From NCBI GenBank assembly GCA_964604675.1, contig CAZSAT010000107.1, positions 1 through 23,664 on the forward strand: a DNA stretch of 23,664 bases, written 5' to 3'. The notes under the pieces were generated by a model that was not told where the DNA came from, searched no databases, and saw only the letters and a list, made by a program, of their open reading frames with translations. This DNA comes from CAZSAT01 sp964604675. GTDB lineage: Bacteria > Myxococcota_A > UBA796 > CAJQPC01. This document shows positions 1 to 8,139 of this stretch, piece after piece (within the stretch, counting starts at the first letter, position 1; every line of letters starts with the position of its first letter). The translations under genes and the position numbers were made by a program.

Positions 1-68
1 AACCCGAAGGGCAACGGGAGCTGAGGACCCTGATCGTCGCGGCGCACCATGCCGCGAGGCTACCGTGA
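1..68 (+). CDS. Possible 3' end of a rightward gene (partial)
   Basis: Frame 3 stays open from the window edge for 21 codons and stops with TGA at 66-68. It encodes a helix-like tail (ELRTLIVAAHHAARLP) with mostly G/C third positions, as in the real genes here. It would overlap the convergent kinase stop by 9 nt. Frame 1 is also open but stops at 22-24. The fragment is too short to assign a product, and the stretch may instead be non-coding. Confidence 0.25.
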   Translation, partial: PEGQRELRTLIVAAHHAARLP

Positions 69-3000
69 CAGGGGGCGCAGCTCGAGCTCCGCTTCGTCGA
101 GCCAGCGGACCCCGAGCCCATCGGGCACTTGGCGATCCGCGGCGAGCTGACGTGCCGAACCCAGCACACGGCGCGCGTCGGGCACGCGGCCGAGCTTGCC
201 GAGGCAGGTGGCGCGCTGCGCCTGCGCCTCGAGCGCCATCGTGATGTCGCCGTCCACGAAGCCGGCCACAGCGGCCTCGAACAGCGTGCACGCATGCTCC
301 AGGTCGCCCCGTCGCATGGCGATCAGTCCCCGCAACTGGGCCAACAAGGCGTCGAGGTAGGTCGCGTCGATCCGGTCGACCACCGCGGCGATCTGCTCCT
401 CGAGGCGCAGGACCTCGGCGTCGTCGCCCTCTTCGAGCGCCATCCGCGCTCGGGTGTAGGCGAGGGTGACGTGCCGCCGTCGGTCGCGGCTGCGCCCGAC
501 CAGCGTGGCCGCCTCGGGGTAGTGCCGCCGCGCATCGTCGAAGCGACGGCCGACCACCTCCACGCACACCTGGTCGCAGAGGGCGGCGCGCAACAGGTCG
601 TCGTCGCCCCGGGAGCGCGCCATGGCCACGACCTCCCGGAGGATCTGCAGTGCTTCCTCGATGCGACCGCCGTCGCAGGCGTCGACTGCGTCGGAGAGCT
701 TCACCGAGTAGGCCTGTGCGACGGCCCCGCCCTGGAGCAGCAGCTGGCGGGCGCGCTTCCGGGCGTCGGCGGCGGCGGCGCGGTCCAGGCTCCGGCAGGC
801 GAAGGCCACGTTCGACCAGGCCAGCCCGGCCGCATGGGCGCGCCCGATGGCCTCCAGCTCCTGAGCCGCCTCCACCAACAGTGGCCACGCGGCGCGGCAG
901 TCTCCCCGGCGAGCCAGCAGCAGACCCTCGAGCCCGAGCACCCGACCCGACAAGGAAGGGTCGCCGATGGAGCTCGCGAGGCTCGACGCACGACCGATGT
1001 GTTCCAGCGCGCGGTCGTTGCGCCCGAGCCGGCTGAGCCTGCGCGCCGAGGTGCGCCAGGTGATGGCCTCGAGGCGACGGTCGCCCGCCTGCCGGGCGAG
1101 CTTCTGGGCGGCGACCAGGTGGGGCGCCGCGTCGGCGTGGCGGTTCAGGCTGACCAGGGCGTCGGCCATGAGCGAGTGGGCCTCCCCCTCGCGCACCGCG
1201 TCCCCGTCTGCACGCGCACGCTCCTGCGCGGCCGTCGCGAGCCGGACGGCCTCCTCCTCGTCGACGAGCCGCTCGTAGCCCGCACGCCACAGCATGAGCC
1301 GCGTGCCCTCGCGGGCCGTGAGGTGGCGCTGCGAGACGACGCGTCGGTAGACCGAGTCCGCTGGCGCCCCCCCGCGGCCCGCCTCGGCCAGTGCATACAG
1401 GGCGCAGGTGCACCGTGCCGCGGTGGTGCCAGCCGCCACCTGGAGCGAGAACTCCAGCGCGGCCTCCAGGTCGGGACGGGCCGCCACGAGCGCTTCGAGG
1501 GCCTCCTGAGCACCCGGTCCTCGGATGGCGTGCAGCCCCTCCGCCGTGCCGAGCTCGGCCATGCGCGCAGCATGCCGGACCCGCAGGTGGCGCTGACCAC
1601 CCACATCGAGGCAGGCGTCCTGGCGGCTGCGACCGTAGTCCCGGAGCACGGGCGTGAGCACGAGCCGCTCGTCCCGCACCTTCACGACCCCGCGCTGCAC
1701 GAGCGCGTCGATCACCTCGCCGAGCGGCCTGGACGACTCGGGCAGCTCCACCACCTGCTCGAGGTCGGCGAGCGCGAAGCTGCCCTCGAACACGGCCGCC
1801 TGCACCAACGCCTGGCGCTCGACGCGGGCCATGCGACGCCACGACCAGTCCAAGGCGGCGCGCAGGCCGTCGGCCACGCCGGGATCGACCTGGGTGAGGC
1901 TGCCACCTTCGTGCTGGGCGAGCGCTCGACCGGCGAGCTCCAGCGCGATGGGAAGGCCCTCGAGCCGCTGCACCAGCCGAGCGAGCTCGCGCTTGTCGAC
2001 CGCGGGTGCGAGCGCTTCGAGCAAGGCGGCGGACGACGAAGCATCCAGGGTGGTCAGGGCCAGCTCGGCCGCGCGAATGCGCGGCGCCTCCCGGCACGTG
2101 ACCACCCAGCTGGTGTCGGGCGTGGCCGCCGTCCAGCGCTCCAGCGCCTCGGCGACCTCCCGGCTCGTGCGGGCGAGGCCGTCGAGCACGATGACCTCCG
2201 CCGAGGTGAGCGGCAGCAGCAGCTCCAGATCCACCTCCCCCTGGAAGCCGAAGGTGGCGGCCAGCGCTCCCGACACCCCAGTGATCCCGCCACAGGCCGA
2301 CACGTCGACCCAGACCGCCTTCGGAAAGCCCTCCCGCACCAGGGCGCTCTTGCCGATGCCCGGTGGACCCGTGACCACGACCATCGGCGAGCGGGCGGCG
2401 AGGGTGGCCAGCTCGACCAGCTCCTTGTCACGGCCCACCACCGCGTTGTCGCGCACGATGGAGCTCGACGGCACGGCCGCGGTGCTAGCGGCCATCGGCA
2501 CGAGCGGCTCGAAGGTGGGCGCGCCACCACCGTCCCGCACGATGGACGCGAGCGTGGGCAGGTCGCCGACCTGCGCGCCGAGCTGGTCGAGATCGGCCCA
2601 GAGCTCGTGGGCGTCGGCGTAGCGATCGTCCGGGTCGAAGCGCAGGCAGTTGGCGAGCACCGCGCCGAGCCCCGGGAGCGCCGCGTCGACGGGCGCGAGC
2701 AGGTCGGATCCGCGGACCCGGTTGTCGATGTTCCGCAGCTCGTCCACCACGAGCCCGATGGCGCTGTTGGAGAACAGGCGGCTGTCGGTCGCGGCGACGA
2801 AGAGCGTGACGCCCAGCGAGAAGAGGTCGGACCGCGCGTCCAGATCGCGGCCGAAGAGCTGCTCCGGCGACATGTACCCGAGGGTGCCCATCACCGAGGT
2901 CACCTCGTCGCGCCCGGCGAGGGTGGCGATGCCGAAGTCGGCGATCTTCACCCGGCCCGTCACGTCGGCGATGAGGTTGCCGGGCTTGATGTCGCGGTGC

Positions 3001-3434
3001 ACGAGGGTGACGTCGCCCGCCTGGGTCACGCCCAGGTCGTGCAGGGCGGCCAGACCGAGTGCCGACTGCAGCGCGAAGTCCAACAGCGGACGCGCCGGCA
3101 AGGCGCCGTGGCTGGCGATCAGCTGGGAGAGCGAGCGGCCGTCCACGTACTCCATGGCCACGTAGGCCTGCCCGTCGACCTCGCCGACGTCCAGCACCCG
3201 GACCACGTTGGGGTGGCGGATGAGCGCGCCCAGGCGACCCTCCCGCAGGAAGCGGTCGAGCGCCTTCGCATCCTTGGACTGGGCGTCCGGGCGGAGCACC
3301 TTGAGCGCGATCTCCTTGCCCGGGCCAGCGGGACCGATGAGCCGGGCCCGGTAGACCTCGCCCATGCCACCGCGCCCCACCAGGGCGAGCAACTCGTAGC
3401 GACCGAAGGGGCACGGAAGGCTGGCGTCAGGCAC
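60..3434 (-). CDS. Serine/threonine protein kinase fused to STAND-type ATPase and TPR repeats
   Basis: 1124 aa, GTG start. A PknB-like kinase domain (about residues 13-285) carries the glycine loop GRGGMGEVY, ATP lysine K45, catalytic HRDIKPGN (D148), DFG (166-168) and YMSPEQ, so it should be active. A STAND/AAA-like NTPase follows, with P-loop GPPGIGKS (356-363) and Walker B VIVLDG (D418). Next comes a winged-helix-like part that includes the WSWRRM segment, as in predicted ATPases of the AfsR/COG3903 type. About 480 C-terminal residues are Ala/Arg-rich helical pairs resembling TPRs. No membrane segment is visible, so it is probably cytoplasmic. Known roles of such fusions are signalling: the kinase phosphorylates targets while the NTPase-TPR part senses or assembles. 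It is divergent from the livK-like gene and shares an 83-bp promoter region with it. The family call is firm; the ligand and targets are unknown. Confidence 0.93.
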   Translation of the reverse strand: MPDASLPCPFGRYELLALVGRGGMGEVYRARLIGPAGPGKEIALKVLRPDAQSKDAKALDRFLREGRLGALIRHPNVVRVLDVGEVDGQAYVAMEYVDGRSLSQLIASHGALPARPLLDFALQSALGLAALHDLGVTQAGDVTLVHRDIKPGNLIADVTGRVKIADFGIATLAGRDEVTSVMGTLGYMSPEQLFGRDLDARSDLFSLGVTLFVAATDSRLFSNSAIGLVVDELRNIDNRVRGSDLLAPVDAALPGLGAVLANCLRFDPDDRYADAHELWADLDQLGAQVGDLPTLASIVRDGGGAPTFEPLVPMAASTAAVPSSSIVRDNAVVGRDKELVELATLAARSPMVVVTGPPGIGKSALVREGFPKAVWVDVSACGGITGVSGALAATFGFQGEVDLELLLPLTSAEVIVLDGLARTSREVAEALERWTAATPDTSWVVTCREAPRIRAAELALTTLDASSSAALLEALAPAVDKRELARLVQRLEGLPIALELAGRALAQHEGGSLTQVDPGVADGLRAALDWSWRRMARVERQALVQAAVFEGSFALADLEQVVELPESSRPLGEVIDALVQRGVVKVRDERLVLTPVLRDYGRSRQDACLDVGGQRHLRVRHAARMAELGTAEGLHAIRGPGAQEALEALVAARPDLEAALEFSLQVAAGTTAARCTCALYALAEAGRGGAPADSVYRRVVSQRHLTAREGTRLMLWRAGYERLVDEEEAVRLATAAQERARADGDAVREGEAHSLMADALVSLNRHADAAPHLVAAQKLARQAGDRRLEAITWRTSARRLSRLGRNDRALEHIGRASSLASSIGDPSLSGRVLGLEGLLLARRGDCRAAWPLLVEAAQELEAIGRAHAAGLAWSNVAFACRSLDRAAAADARKRARQLLLQGGAVAQAYSVKLSDAVDACDGGRIEEALQILREVVAMARSRGDDDLLRAALCDQVCVEVVGRRFDDARRHYPEAATLVGRSRDRRRHVTLAYTRARMALEEGDDAEVLRLEEQIAAVVDRIDATYLDALLAQLRGLIAMRRGDLEHACTLFEAAVAGFVDGDITMALEAQAQRATCLGKLGRVPDARRVLGSARQLAADRQVPDGLGVRWLDEAELELRPLSR

Positions 3435-3438
3435 GGGA

Positions 3439-3484
3439 CCGCCTAACCGCCTCCCGTGACAGACCGCCGCGTGGCGTTAGGCGG
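3439..3484. promoter_or_regulatory. Inverted repeat in the kinase/livK divergent promoter region
   Basis: CCGCCTAAC (3439-3447) and GTTAGGCGG (3476-3484) form a perfect 9-bp inverted repeat with a 28-nt spacer. They lie between the divergent kinase and livK-like starts, upstream of both. The arrangement fits an operator with two half-sites, or a long-looped hairpin. No confident -35/-10 pair can be named in this GC-rich DNA. Confidence 0.35.
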
Positions 3485-3504
3485 GTGGAGCGTTTCGCAC
3501 ACCT

Positions 3505-3508
3505 GGAG
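3505..3508 (+). promoter_or_regulatory. Ribosome binding site deciding the livK-like start
   Basis: GGAG lies 9 nt before ATG 3518. It favours that codon over the upstream in-frame GTG at 3485. The ATG start also places the lipoprotein signal directly at the N-terminus. Confidence 0.6.
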
Positions 3509-3517
3509 AAAACCCCG

Positions 3518-4873
3518 ATGCATCGCCTCATCTCGGCGCTCACCCTCGGCTTCGCGCTCACCGCGTGTGGCGGCGAGGAGCCTGCGGCCGACAACTCGAA
3601 CGACAACGCCAACACGCCCCCCGCGCCGGCCCTGAAGACCGACAAGGGGATCGACCTCGACGGCAAGGTGCTCAAGATCGGCGCCCTGAACGACGAGTCC
3701 GGACCGGCCGCCGTGATCGGCAAGCCCTTCGCCACCGGCAAGCGCATCCTCGCGGCCCAGGTGAACGCCGGCGGCTCCGGCATCCTGCCCGACGGCTGGA
3801 CCGTGGAGCTCATCGAGCGCGACCACGGCTACAACCCGCAGAACAGCGTGCAGTCGTACAACGAGATCGCGAACGACGTGCTCTTCATCGGCACCAGCTT
3901 CGGCACGCCGAACACCCTCCCGCTCCGCCCGATGCTCGAGCGCGACAACCTGGTCGCCTACCCGGCCAGCCTGTCCAGCCAGATGGCCGAGCACGAGCAC
4001 ACGCCGCCCCTCGGACCCAGCTACGAGCTGGAGGCACGCCGTGCGCTGGACTGGGTCGTGCACGAGAACGGCAGCGACACGGTGAAGCTGGGCATCGTCT
4101 ACCAGCAGGACGACTACGGCCAGGACGGCCTCGACGGCTGGAAGGCCCAGGCCGAGCTCCACGGGCTCACGGTCGCTTCCGAGCAGGCCATCGCCCCCGG
4201 CCAGAAGGACTTCACCGCGGTCGTCACGGGCCTCGAGGAAGCCGGCGCCACCCACGTGCTGCTCACCACGCTTCCCTCGGCCACCGGCCCCATCGTCGGC
4301 ACCGCGGCCCAGCTCGGCTTCGGGCCGACCTGGATCGGCAACACGCCGTCCTGGATCGACGCGTTCTTCCTCCCCGAGGTCATCCCCTCGGCGGTGTTCG
4401 GCAACTTCTACTGGGTCCAGGCGCTCCCGACCTGGGGCGAGGACGTGCCCGGCATGACCGCCTTCACCCAGGCCTTCGACGCCCACAAGGGCGACGCCAA
4501 CGCCGACTTCTACGTGCTCCTCTCCTACGTGCAGGGCCTGACCCAGCTCGAGGCGGCGCGCCTGGCGATCGAGAACGGCGACGTGACCCGCGAGGGCTAC
4601 AAGACCGCGCTGCACAGCCTCACCGACTTCGACGCCGGTGGCTTCCTGCAGCCCCTGGACCTGTCCGAGGTGCCCTACGAGGCCGGCACGAAGACCCGCA
4701 TCCTGAAGCCTGACTTCGAGAACAAGACCTGGACCGTGGCTGCGGACTACGCGGCGGCGCTCGACGAGACCGGGCACACCCGCGAGGTCGAGCAGAAGGC
4801 CGACATCAAGGCCAACCGGTCCGGCAACCGTGGGGAGGCCGCCCCGGCCGCCAACCGGCGCGCCGGCAAGTAG
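3518..4873 (+). CDS. Branched-chain amino acid-type ABC transporter substrate-binding lipoprotein
   Basis: 451 aa from ATG 3518, chosen for its GGAG site and because it exposes the signal MHRLISALTLGFALTAC with lipobox LTAC (Cys17). A Ser/Asn/Pro-rich linker follows. The rest matches the periplasmic binding fold type I used by HAAT (Liv) transporters: an opening 'LKIGALNDESGPAA' strand-loop, 'GTSFGTPNTLPLRPML', and a second lobe with 'VKLGIVYQQDDYGQDG'. It should be tethered in the periplasm and deliver an amino acid, amide or similar ligand; the ligand cannot be read from sequence. It is followed by livF after 1 nt and by livG. No LivH or LivM permease gene is present nearby, which is odd. 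The basic tail after about residue 430 is low complexity. Confidence 0.9.
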   Translation: MHRLISALTLGFALTACGGEEPAADNSNDNANTPPAPALKTDKGIDLDGKVLKIGALNDESGPAAVIGKPFATGKRILAAQVNAGGSGILPDGWTVELIERDHGYNPQNSVQSYNEIANDVLFIGTSFGTPNTLPLRPMLERDNLVAYPASLSSQMAEHEHTPPLGPSYELEARRALDWVVHENGSDTVKLGIVYQQDDYGQDGLDGWKAQAELHGLTVASEQAIAPGQKDFTAVVTGLEEAGATHVLLTTLPSATGPIVGTAAQLGFGPTWIGNTPSWIDAFFLPEVIPSAVFGNFYWVQALPTWGEDVPGMTAFTQAFDAHKGDANADFYVLLSYVQGLTQLEAARLAIENGDVTREGYKTALHSLTDFDAGGFLQPLDLSEVPYEAGTKTRILKPDFENKTWTVAADYAAALDETGHTREVEQKADIKANRSGNRGEAAPAANRRAGK

Positions 4874-4874
4874 C

Positions 4875-5651
4875 TTGCTCACCGTCGCCAACCTGGAGGT
4901 CGTGTACCACGACGTGGTGCGCGTCCTCGGGGGCGTGAGCCTCCAGGTGGGCGAAGGCGAGGTGGTCGCCCTGCTCGGGCCCAACGGTGCGGGCAAGACC
5001 ACCACCCTGCGGGCCCTCACGGGCCTGCTGGATCTGCACGACGGGCAGATCACCAAGGGCTCGGTCACCCTGGGGGACCGGCCCCTGTCGGGCCTCCCCG
5101 CCGACCGCATCGTGCGCCTGGGCATGGCCCAGGTGCCCGAGGGGCGGCGCGTGCTCGGGGACCTCACGGTCGAAGAGAACCTGCTGGCGGGCGCCGCCAC
5201 CCGTCGGGATCCGATCGCCAAGGACCTCGAGCGCGCCTACCACCGCTTCGGCGTGCTCGGAGAGCGGCGCCACCAGGCGGCCGGCTACCTCTCGGGGGGC
5301 GAACAGCAGATGCTCGCCATCGCCCGCGCCCTGATGAGTCGGCCGAAGCTGCTGCTGCTCGACGAGCCCTCCCTCGGCCTCGCCCCGCGCATCGTGCAGG
5401 AGGTGGCCGGCCTGATCCGGGGCCTGCGGGAAGAGGGCATGACCGTGCTGCTCGTCGAGCAGAACGCGTCGTTGGCCCTGGACCTGGCCGACCGCGGCTA
5501 CGTGCTCGAGAGCGGCAAGATCGTGGCGGAAGGCACCAGCCAGCAGCTCCGCGACGACGCCGACGTGAAGGAGTTCTACCTGGGGGTCGGCGGCGCCACG
5601 AACTTCCGGGACGTCAAGCGCTACCGGCGCCGCCGGCGGTGGCTCTCGTGA
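4875..5651 (+). CDS. livF: Branched-chain amino acid ABC transporter ATP-binding protein LivF-type
   Basis: 258 aa from TTG 4875, one base after the livK-like stop. An in-frame GTG at 4830 would add 15 Pro/Arg-rich residues not typical of LivF. Walker A GPNGAGKTT (35-43), signature LSGGEQQ (139-145), Walker B LLLLDEPS (D163-E164) and Gln in place of the H-loop His (LLVEQN) are hallmarks of LivF. The C-terminus, FRDVKRYRRRRRWL, is the basic tail seen in one known LivF subgroup. It powers uptake with LivG at the inner membrane. Its stop overlaps the livG start (GTGA). The assignment is firm; the start is less certain because no good ribosome site precedes the TTG. Confidence 0.9.
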   Translation: MLTVANLEVVYHDVVRVLGGVSLQVGEGEVVALLGPNGAGKTTTLRALTGLLDLHDGQITKGSVTLGDRPLSGLPADRIVRLGMAQVPEGRRVLGDLTVEENLLAGAATRRDPIAKDLERAYHRFGVLGERRHQAAGYLSGGEQQMLAIARALMSRPKLLLLDEPSLGLAPRIVQEVAGLIRGLREEGMTVLLVEQNASLALDLADRGYVLESGKIVAEGTSQQLRDDADVKEFYLGVGGATNFRDVKRYRRRRRWLS

Positions 5652-6409
5652 GCCCCTTGCTGCAGGTCGACGGGCTCCGCCTGTCCTTCGCCGGCGTCAA
5701 GGCGCTCGACGGGGTGTCGCTCGAGGTGGGGGAGGGGGAGCTGGTCGCCGTGATCGGCCCCAACGGGGCGGGCAAGTCCAGCCTGTTCAACTGCCTCTCC
5801 GGGCTCTACACGCCGCAGGAAGGCACGCTGGCGTTCTCGGGTCGGGATCTGCGCGCCGTGACCCCGTGGGACCGGGCCTCCGCCGGCCTGGCGCGCATGT
5901 TCCAGAACCTCGCGCTCTACGACCACCTGAGCGTGCTGGAGAACCTGCTCGTCGGCCGGCACCACCGCTACGCCACGCCCTGGTGGCACGAGCTCTTGTG
6001 GACGGCCCGGGCGCGCGCCGAGGAGATCGCCCACCGCGAGAAGGCGGAGGAGGTCATCGACTTCCTCGACCTGGAGCGCTGGCGGCACATGCCTGCGGGC
6101 ATCCTCCCCTACGGCGTGTCCAAGCGCGTGGAGCTGGGCCGCGCTCTCTGCATGGAGCCCAAGCTGCTGCTGCTCGACGAGCCGGCGGCCGGGCTCAACC
6201 GGGAAGAGACCGAGGACATGGCGCGCTTCGTGCTCGACATCAAGGAAGAGCTCGGCATCGCCCAGGTGCTCATCGAGCACGACCTGCGCTTCGTGCTCGA
6301 CCTCGCCGACCGTGTGGTGGTGCTGGACTTCGGGCGCAAGATCGCCGAAGGCACCCCCGCCGAGGTGCGCGAACACCCCGCGGTGCTCGAGGCGTACGTC
6401 GGCGGCTAG
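5648..6409 (+). CDS. livG: Branched-chain amino acid ABC transporter ATP-binding protein LivG-type
   Basis: 253 aa from GTG 5648, which overlaps the livF stop by 4 nt; a GTG at 5639 in the same frame is an alternative. Walker A is GPNGAGKSS (38-46) and Walker B is LLLLDEPAAG (D177-E178), with H-loop His in LIEHD. The LivG/BraF-like C-terminus reads DFGRKIAEGTPAEV. The signature loop is LPYGVSKRVELGRAL instead of LSGGQ; as I recall, a LivG subgroup carries LPYGLQKRVELGRAL, so this is a family trait, not damage. It should pair with LivF on a LivH/LivM permease that is not encoded here. A strong hairpin begins at the last base of its stop codon. Confidence 0.9.
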   Translation: MSPLLQVDGLRLSFAGVKALDGVSLEVGEGELVAVIGPNGAGKSSLFNCLSGLYTPQEGTLAFSGRDLRAVTPWDRASAGLARMFQNLALYDHLSVLENLLVGRHHRYATPWWHELLWTARARAEEIAHREKAEEVIDFLDLERWRHMPAGILPYGVSKRVELGRALCMEPKLLLLDEPAAGLNREETEDMARFVLDIKEELGIAQVLIEHDLRFVLDLADRVVVLDFGRKIAEGTPAEVREHPAVLEAYVGG

Positions 6410-6442
6410 GGTGTGGGCGGCGCTCACGCGCAGCCCACACCC
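6409..6442 (+). terminator. Strong hairpin directly after livG
   Basis: GGGTGTGGGC (6409-6418) pairs perfectly with GCCCACACCC (6433-6442), and the 14-nt loop can form an extra GCG/CGC pair. The stem starts at the last base of the livG stop. There is no T-tract, so it may be a Rho-assisted or 3'-end-stabilising hairpin and not a classic intrinsic terminator. Confidence 0.5.
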
Positions 6443-6494
6443 TCCCGACTCGCTGGCCCTGCGGGCACTCGCCGGGGCGCATCACCCCTCTGAA

Positions 6495-6516
6495 GGGGGC
6501 CCCTCGATGGGCCCCC
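6495..6516. repeat. Inverted repeat, 8-bp G/C stem with 6-nt loop
   Basis: GGGGGCCC (6495-6502) pairs with GGGCCCCC (6509-6516) around loop CTCGAT. It is the second of three inverted repeats in the livG-FAD gene spacer. Confidence 0.6.
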
Positions 6517-6520
6517 CTAC

Positions 6521-6538
6521 GCGGGCGCATGCGCCCGC
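6521..6538. repeat. Perfect 18-bp palindrome
   Basis: GCGGGCGCATGCGCCCGC is identical to its own reverse complement. It lies 4 bp after the previous hairpin. It could be a binding site for a dimeric protein, or a REP-like element that is repeated elsewhere in the genome. Confidence 0.6.
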
Positions 6539-6580
6539 TGACCCCCCACCGGGGCTGCGCGTGAGCGCGGGGCGCTGCGC

Positions 6581-6602
6581 GCCACAGGCTCCTGGCCACA
6601 GG
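6581..6602. repeat. Short direct repeat upstream of the FAD gene
   Basis: GCCACAGG occurs at 6581-6588 and again at 6595-6602, a 14-nt period. The second copy ends 13 nt before the ATG at 6616. It could be a pair of regulator sites or chance. Confidence 0.25.
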
Positions 6603-6615
6603 TATCCTCCCCCCG

Positions 6616-8139
6616 ATGACCCTCGTCGCCACCCTCTGGCTCGGCTGCACGCAGCCACCCGACGAGCCCGCGGACATGGCGGCCGCCGACACCGAGGCGC
6701 CCGACACCGCCGGGCCCGGACCGGCCACGGTGCACGTCGACGTGCTGGTGGTGGGCAGCGGGCCGGCGGGTTCGGCCGCCGCATGGCGCGCCCGGGAAGA
6801 CGGGGCGAGCGTGCTGGTCCTGGAGCGCGAGGCGCGCGCGGGGGGTGCGGGCTGGTACGCGGGCAACTTCTACGCGGTCGGCACGCGGCACCAGTCGGAG
6901 GCGGGCATCGACGACAGCATCGCGCAAGCCACCGAGGAGTGGGCCGACGCCACCGGCGGCGACGGCAACGATCCATGGGTGCAGGCGCTCTTCGAACGCT
7001 CCGAGGCCGTGGTGTCGTGGCTGGTCGACGACCTGGGCGCCGAGTTCAACGGCTTCGCGGAGAACAGCACGGCCGGCACCACCACCCGGCTGCACCGGCT
7101 CGCGCTCCCCGGCTCCAGCCTCGCGCCGGTGGCCCTGGTGACCGAGCCGCTCGAAGACGTGATCTGGCTCGAGCACGAAGCCACGGGGCTGGTGACCGAA
7201 GGCGACCGCGTGGCGGGGGCCTCCTACACCGACCTGCGCACCGACGAGAGCGGCTGGGTCCAGGCCGGCTCGGTGGTGGTCGCCACGGGGGGCTTCGCCC
7301 GCAACCGCGAGGCGGTGGTCGAGGCGCGTCCCGCGCTCCTGGACCTGGGCCTGAGCTTCGAGTCCGCCCCGAGCTCCGATGGTGGCGGTGAGGTCCTGCT
7401 CGCCAGCGTGCCTGCCCAGCGGCAGAACCTCGACGCGGTGGGCGTGTACGTGCACAGCCTCGCGGATCCCCGAGACGGCTTCGACGACGAGGTGCTCTGG
7501 CCCTCGCCGTCGGTGAAGAAGACGCTGATCGTCGACCTCGACGGACAGCGCGTGGCCGACGAGAGCCTGAGCATGGGCTTCGGCATGGTGGACGTGTTGC
7601 TCGAGGCGCCCGACCAGCGGCTCTTCGCCCTGCTCAGCGACGGGCTCTACGACAACCTGAGCGCTCAGGTGCCCGCCTACAACCGCAGCGACGAGGAGGC
7701 CGAGGAAACGGTCGACCTGGCGGCGCTCGTCGAGGCCGGCGTGCTGAGCAGCCACGCGGACGCGGCGGAGGTGGCCGCCTGGTGGGGTCTCGATCCCGAG
7801 GCCCTCAGCGCCACGGTCGCCCGCTACGACGCCCTCGCGGCGAGCGGCGAGGACCTGGACTTCGGCAAGGACCCGAGCTGGATGATCGGCTTCGGCGACC
7901 GGCCCATCCACACCCTGGAGCTCGTGCCGGGCGTGGCCAAGACCTTCGGTGGGCTCCTGCTCGACGACCATGCACAGGTGCTCGACCACAACGGGGAGCC
8001 GATCCAGGGACTCTACGCGGCCGGCGAGGTGGCCGGCATGCTGGGCACGAGCGCGATCGGCTCGGGCCTCGATGGCACCGTCACGGCCTGCTACCTGACG
8101 GGCCTGGTGGCCGGCGAGCACGCGGCGGCGGCGCGATGA
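6616..8139 (+). CDS. Predicted exported FAD-dependent oxidoreductase (fumarate reductase/flavocytochrome c flavoprotein family), lipoprotein-like
   Basis: 507 aa. The N-terminus MTLVATLWLGC resembles a very short lipoprotein signal (Cys11; -3 is Trp, so the lipobox is weak). An acidic Pro/Thr/Asp linker follows to about residue 38. The Rossmann motif VVGSGPAG (46-52...) ends its strand in LVLERE (E70), typical of FAD binding. The C-terminal FAD motif GLYAAGEVAG (465-474) with a Gly-rich 'AIGSGLDG' fits the FAD_binding_2 / fumarate reductase-succinate dehydrogenase flavoprotein family. No haem CxxCH motif is present, and catalytic residues cannot be mapped safely by eye, so the substrate is unknown. 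There is no twin-arginine motif, so FAD would be inserted after Sec export if the signal is real. The stop overlaps the next gene (ATGA), implying a functional pair. Confidence 0.85.
   Translation: MTLVATLWLGCTQPPDEPADMAAADTEAPDTAGPGPATVHVDVLVVGSGPAGSAAAWRAREDGASVLVLEREARAGGAGWYAGNFYAVGTRHQSEAGIDDSIAQATEEWADATGGDGNDPWVQALFERSEAVVSWLVDDLGAEFNGFAENSTAGTTTRLHRLALPGSSLAPVALVTEPLEDVIWLEHEATGLVTEGDRVAGASYTDLRTDESGWVQAGSVVVATGGFARNREAVVEARPALLDLGLSFESAPSSDGGGEVLLASVPAQRQNLDAVGVYVHSLADPRDGFDDEVLWPSPSVKKTLIVDLDGQRVADESLSMGFGMVDVLLEAPDQRLFALLSDGLYDNLSAQVPAYNRSDEEAEETVDLAALVEAGVLSSHADAAEVAAWWGLDPEALSATVARYDALAASGEDLDFGKDPSWMIGFGDRPIHTLELVPGVAKTFGGLLLDDHAQVLDHNGEPIQGLYAAGEVAGMLGTSAIGSGLDGTVTACYLTGLVAGEHAAAAR

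Noticed and set aside
129..3446. An 1105-codon open frame on the plus strand opposite the kinase gene
   Set aside because: Its translation is low-complexity His/Arg/Gly/Glu-rich with no motif, whereas the minus strand encodes a textbook kinase. Long antisense frames are expected at this GC content.
5798..6180. Degenerate ABC signature (LPYG instead of LSGGQ) as a sign of a dead livG
   Set aside because: Walker A, Walker B and the H-loop are intact, and LPYG-type signatures occur in a LivG subgroup, so it is a family trait.
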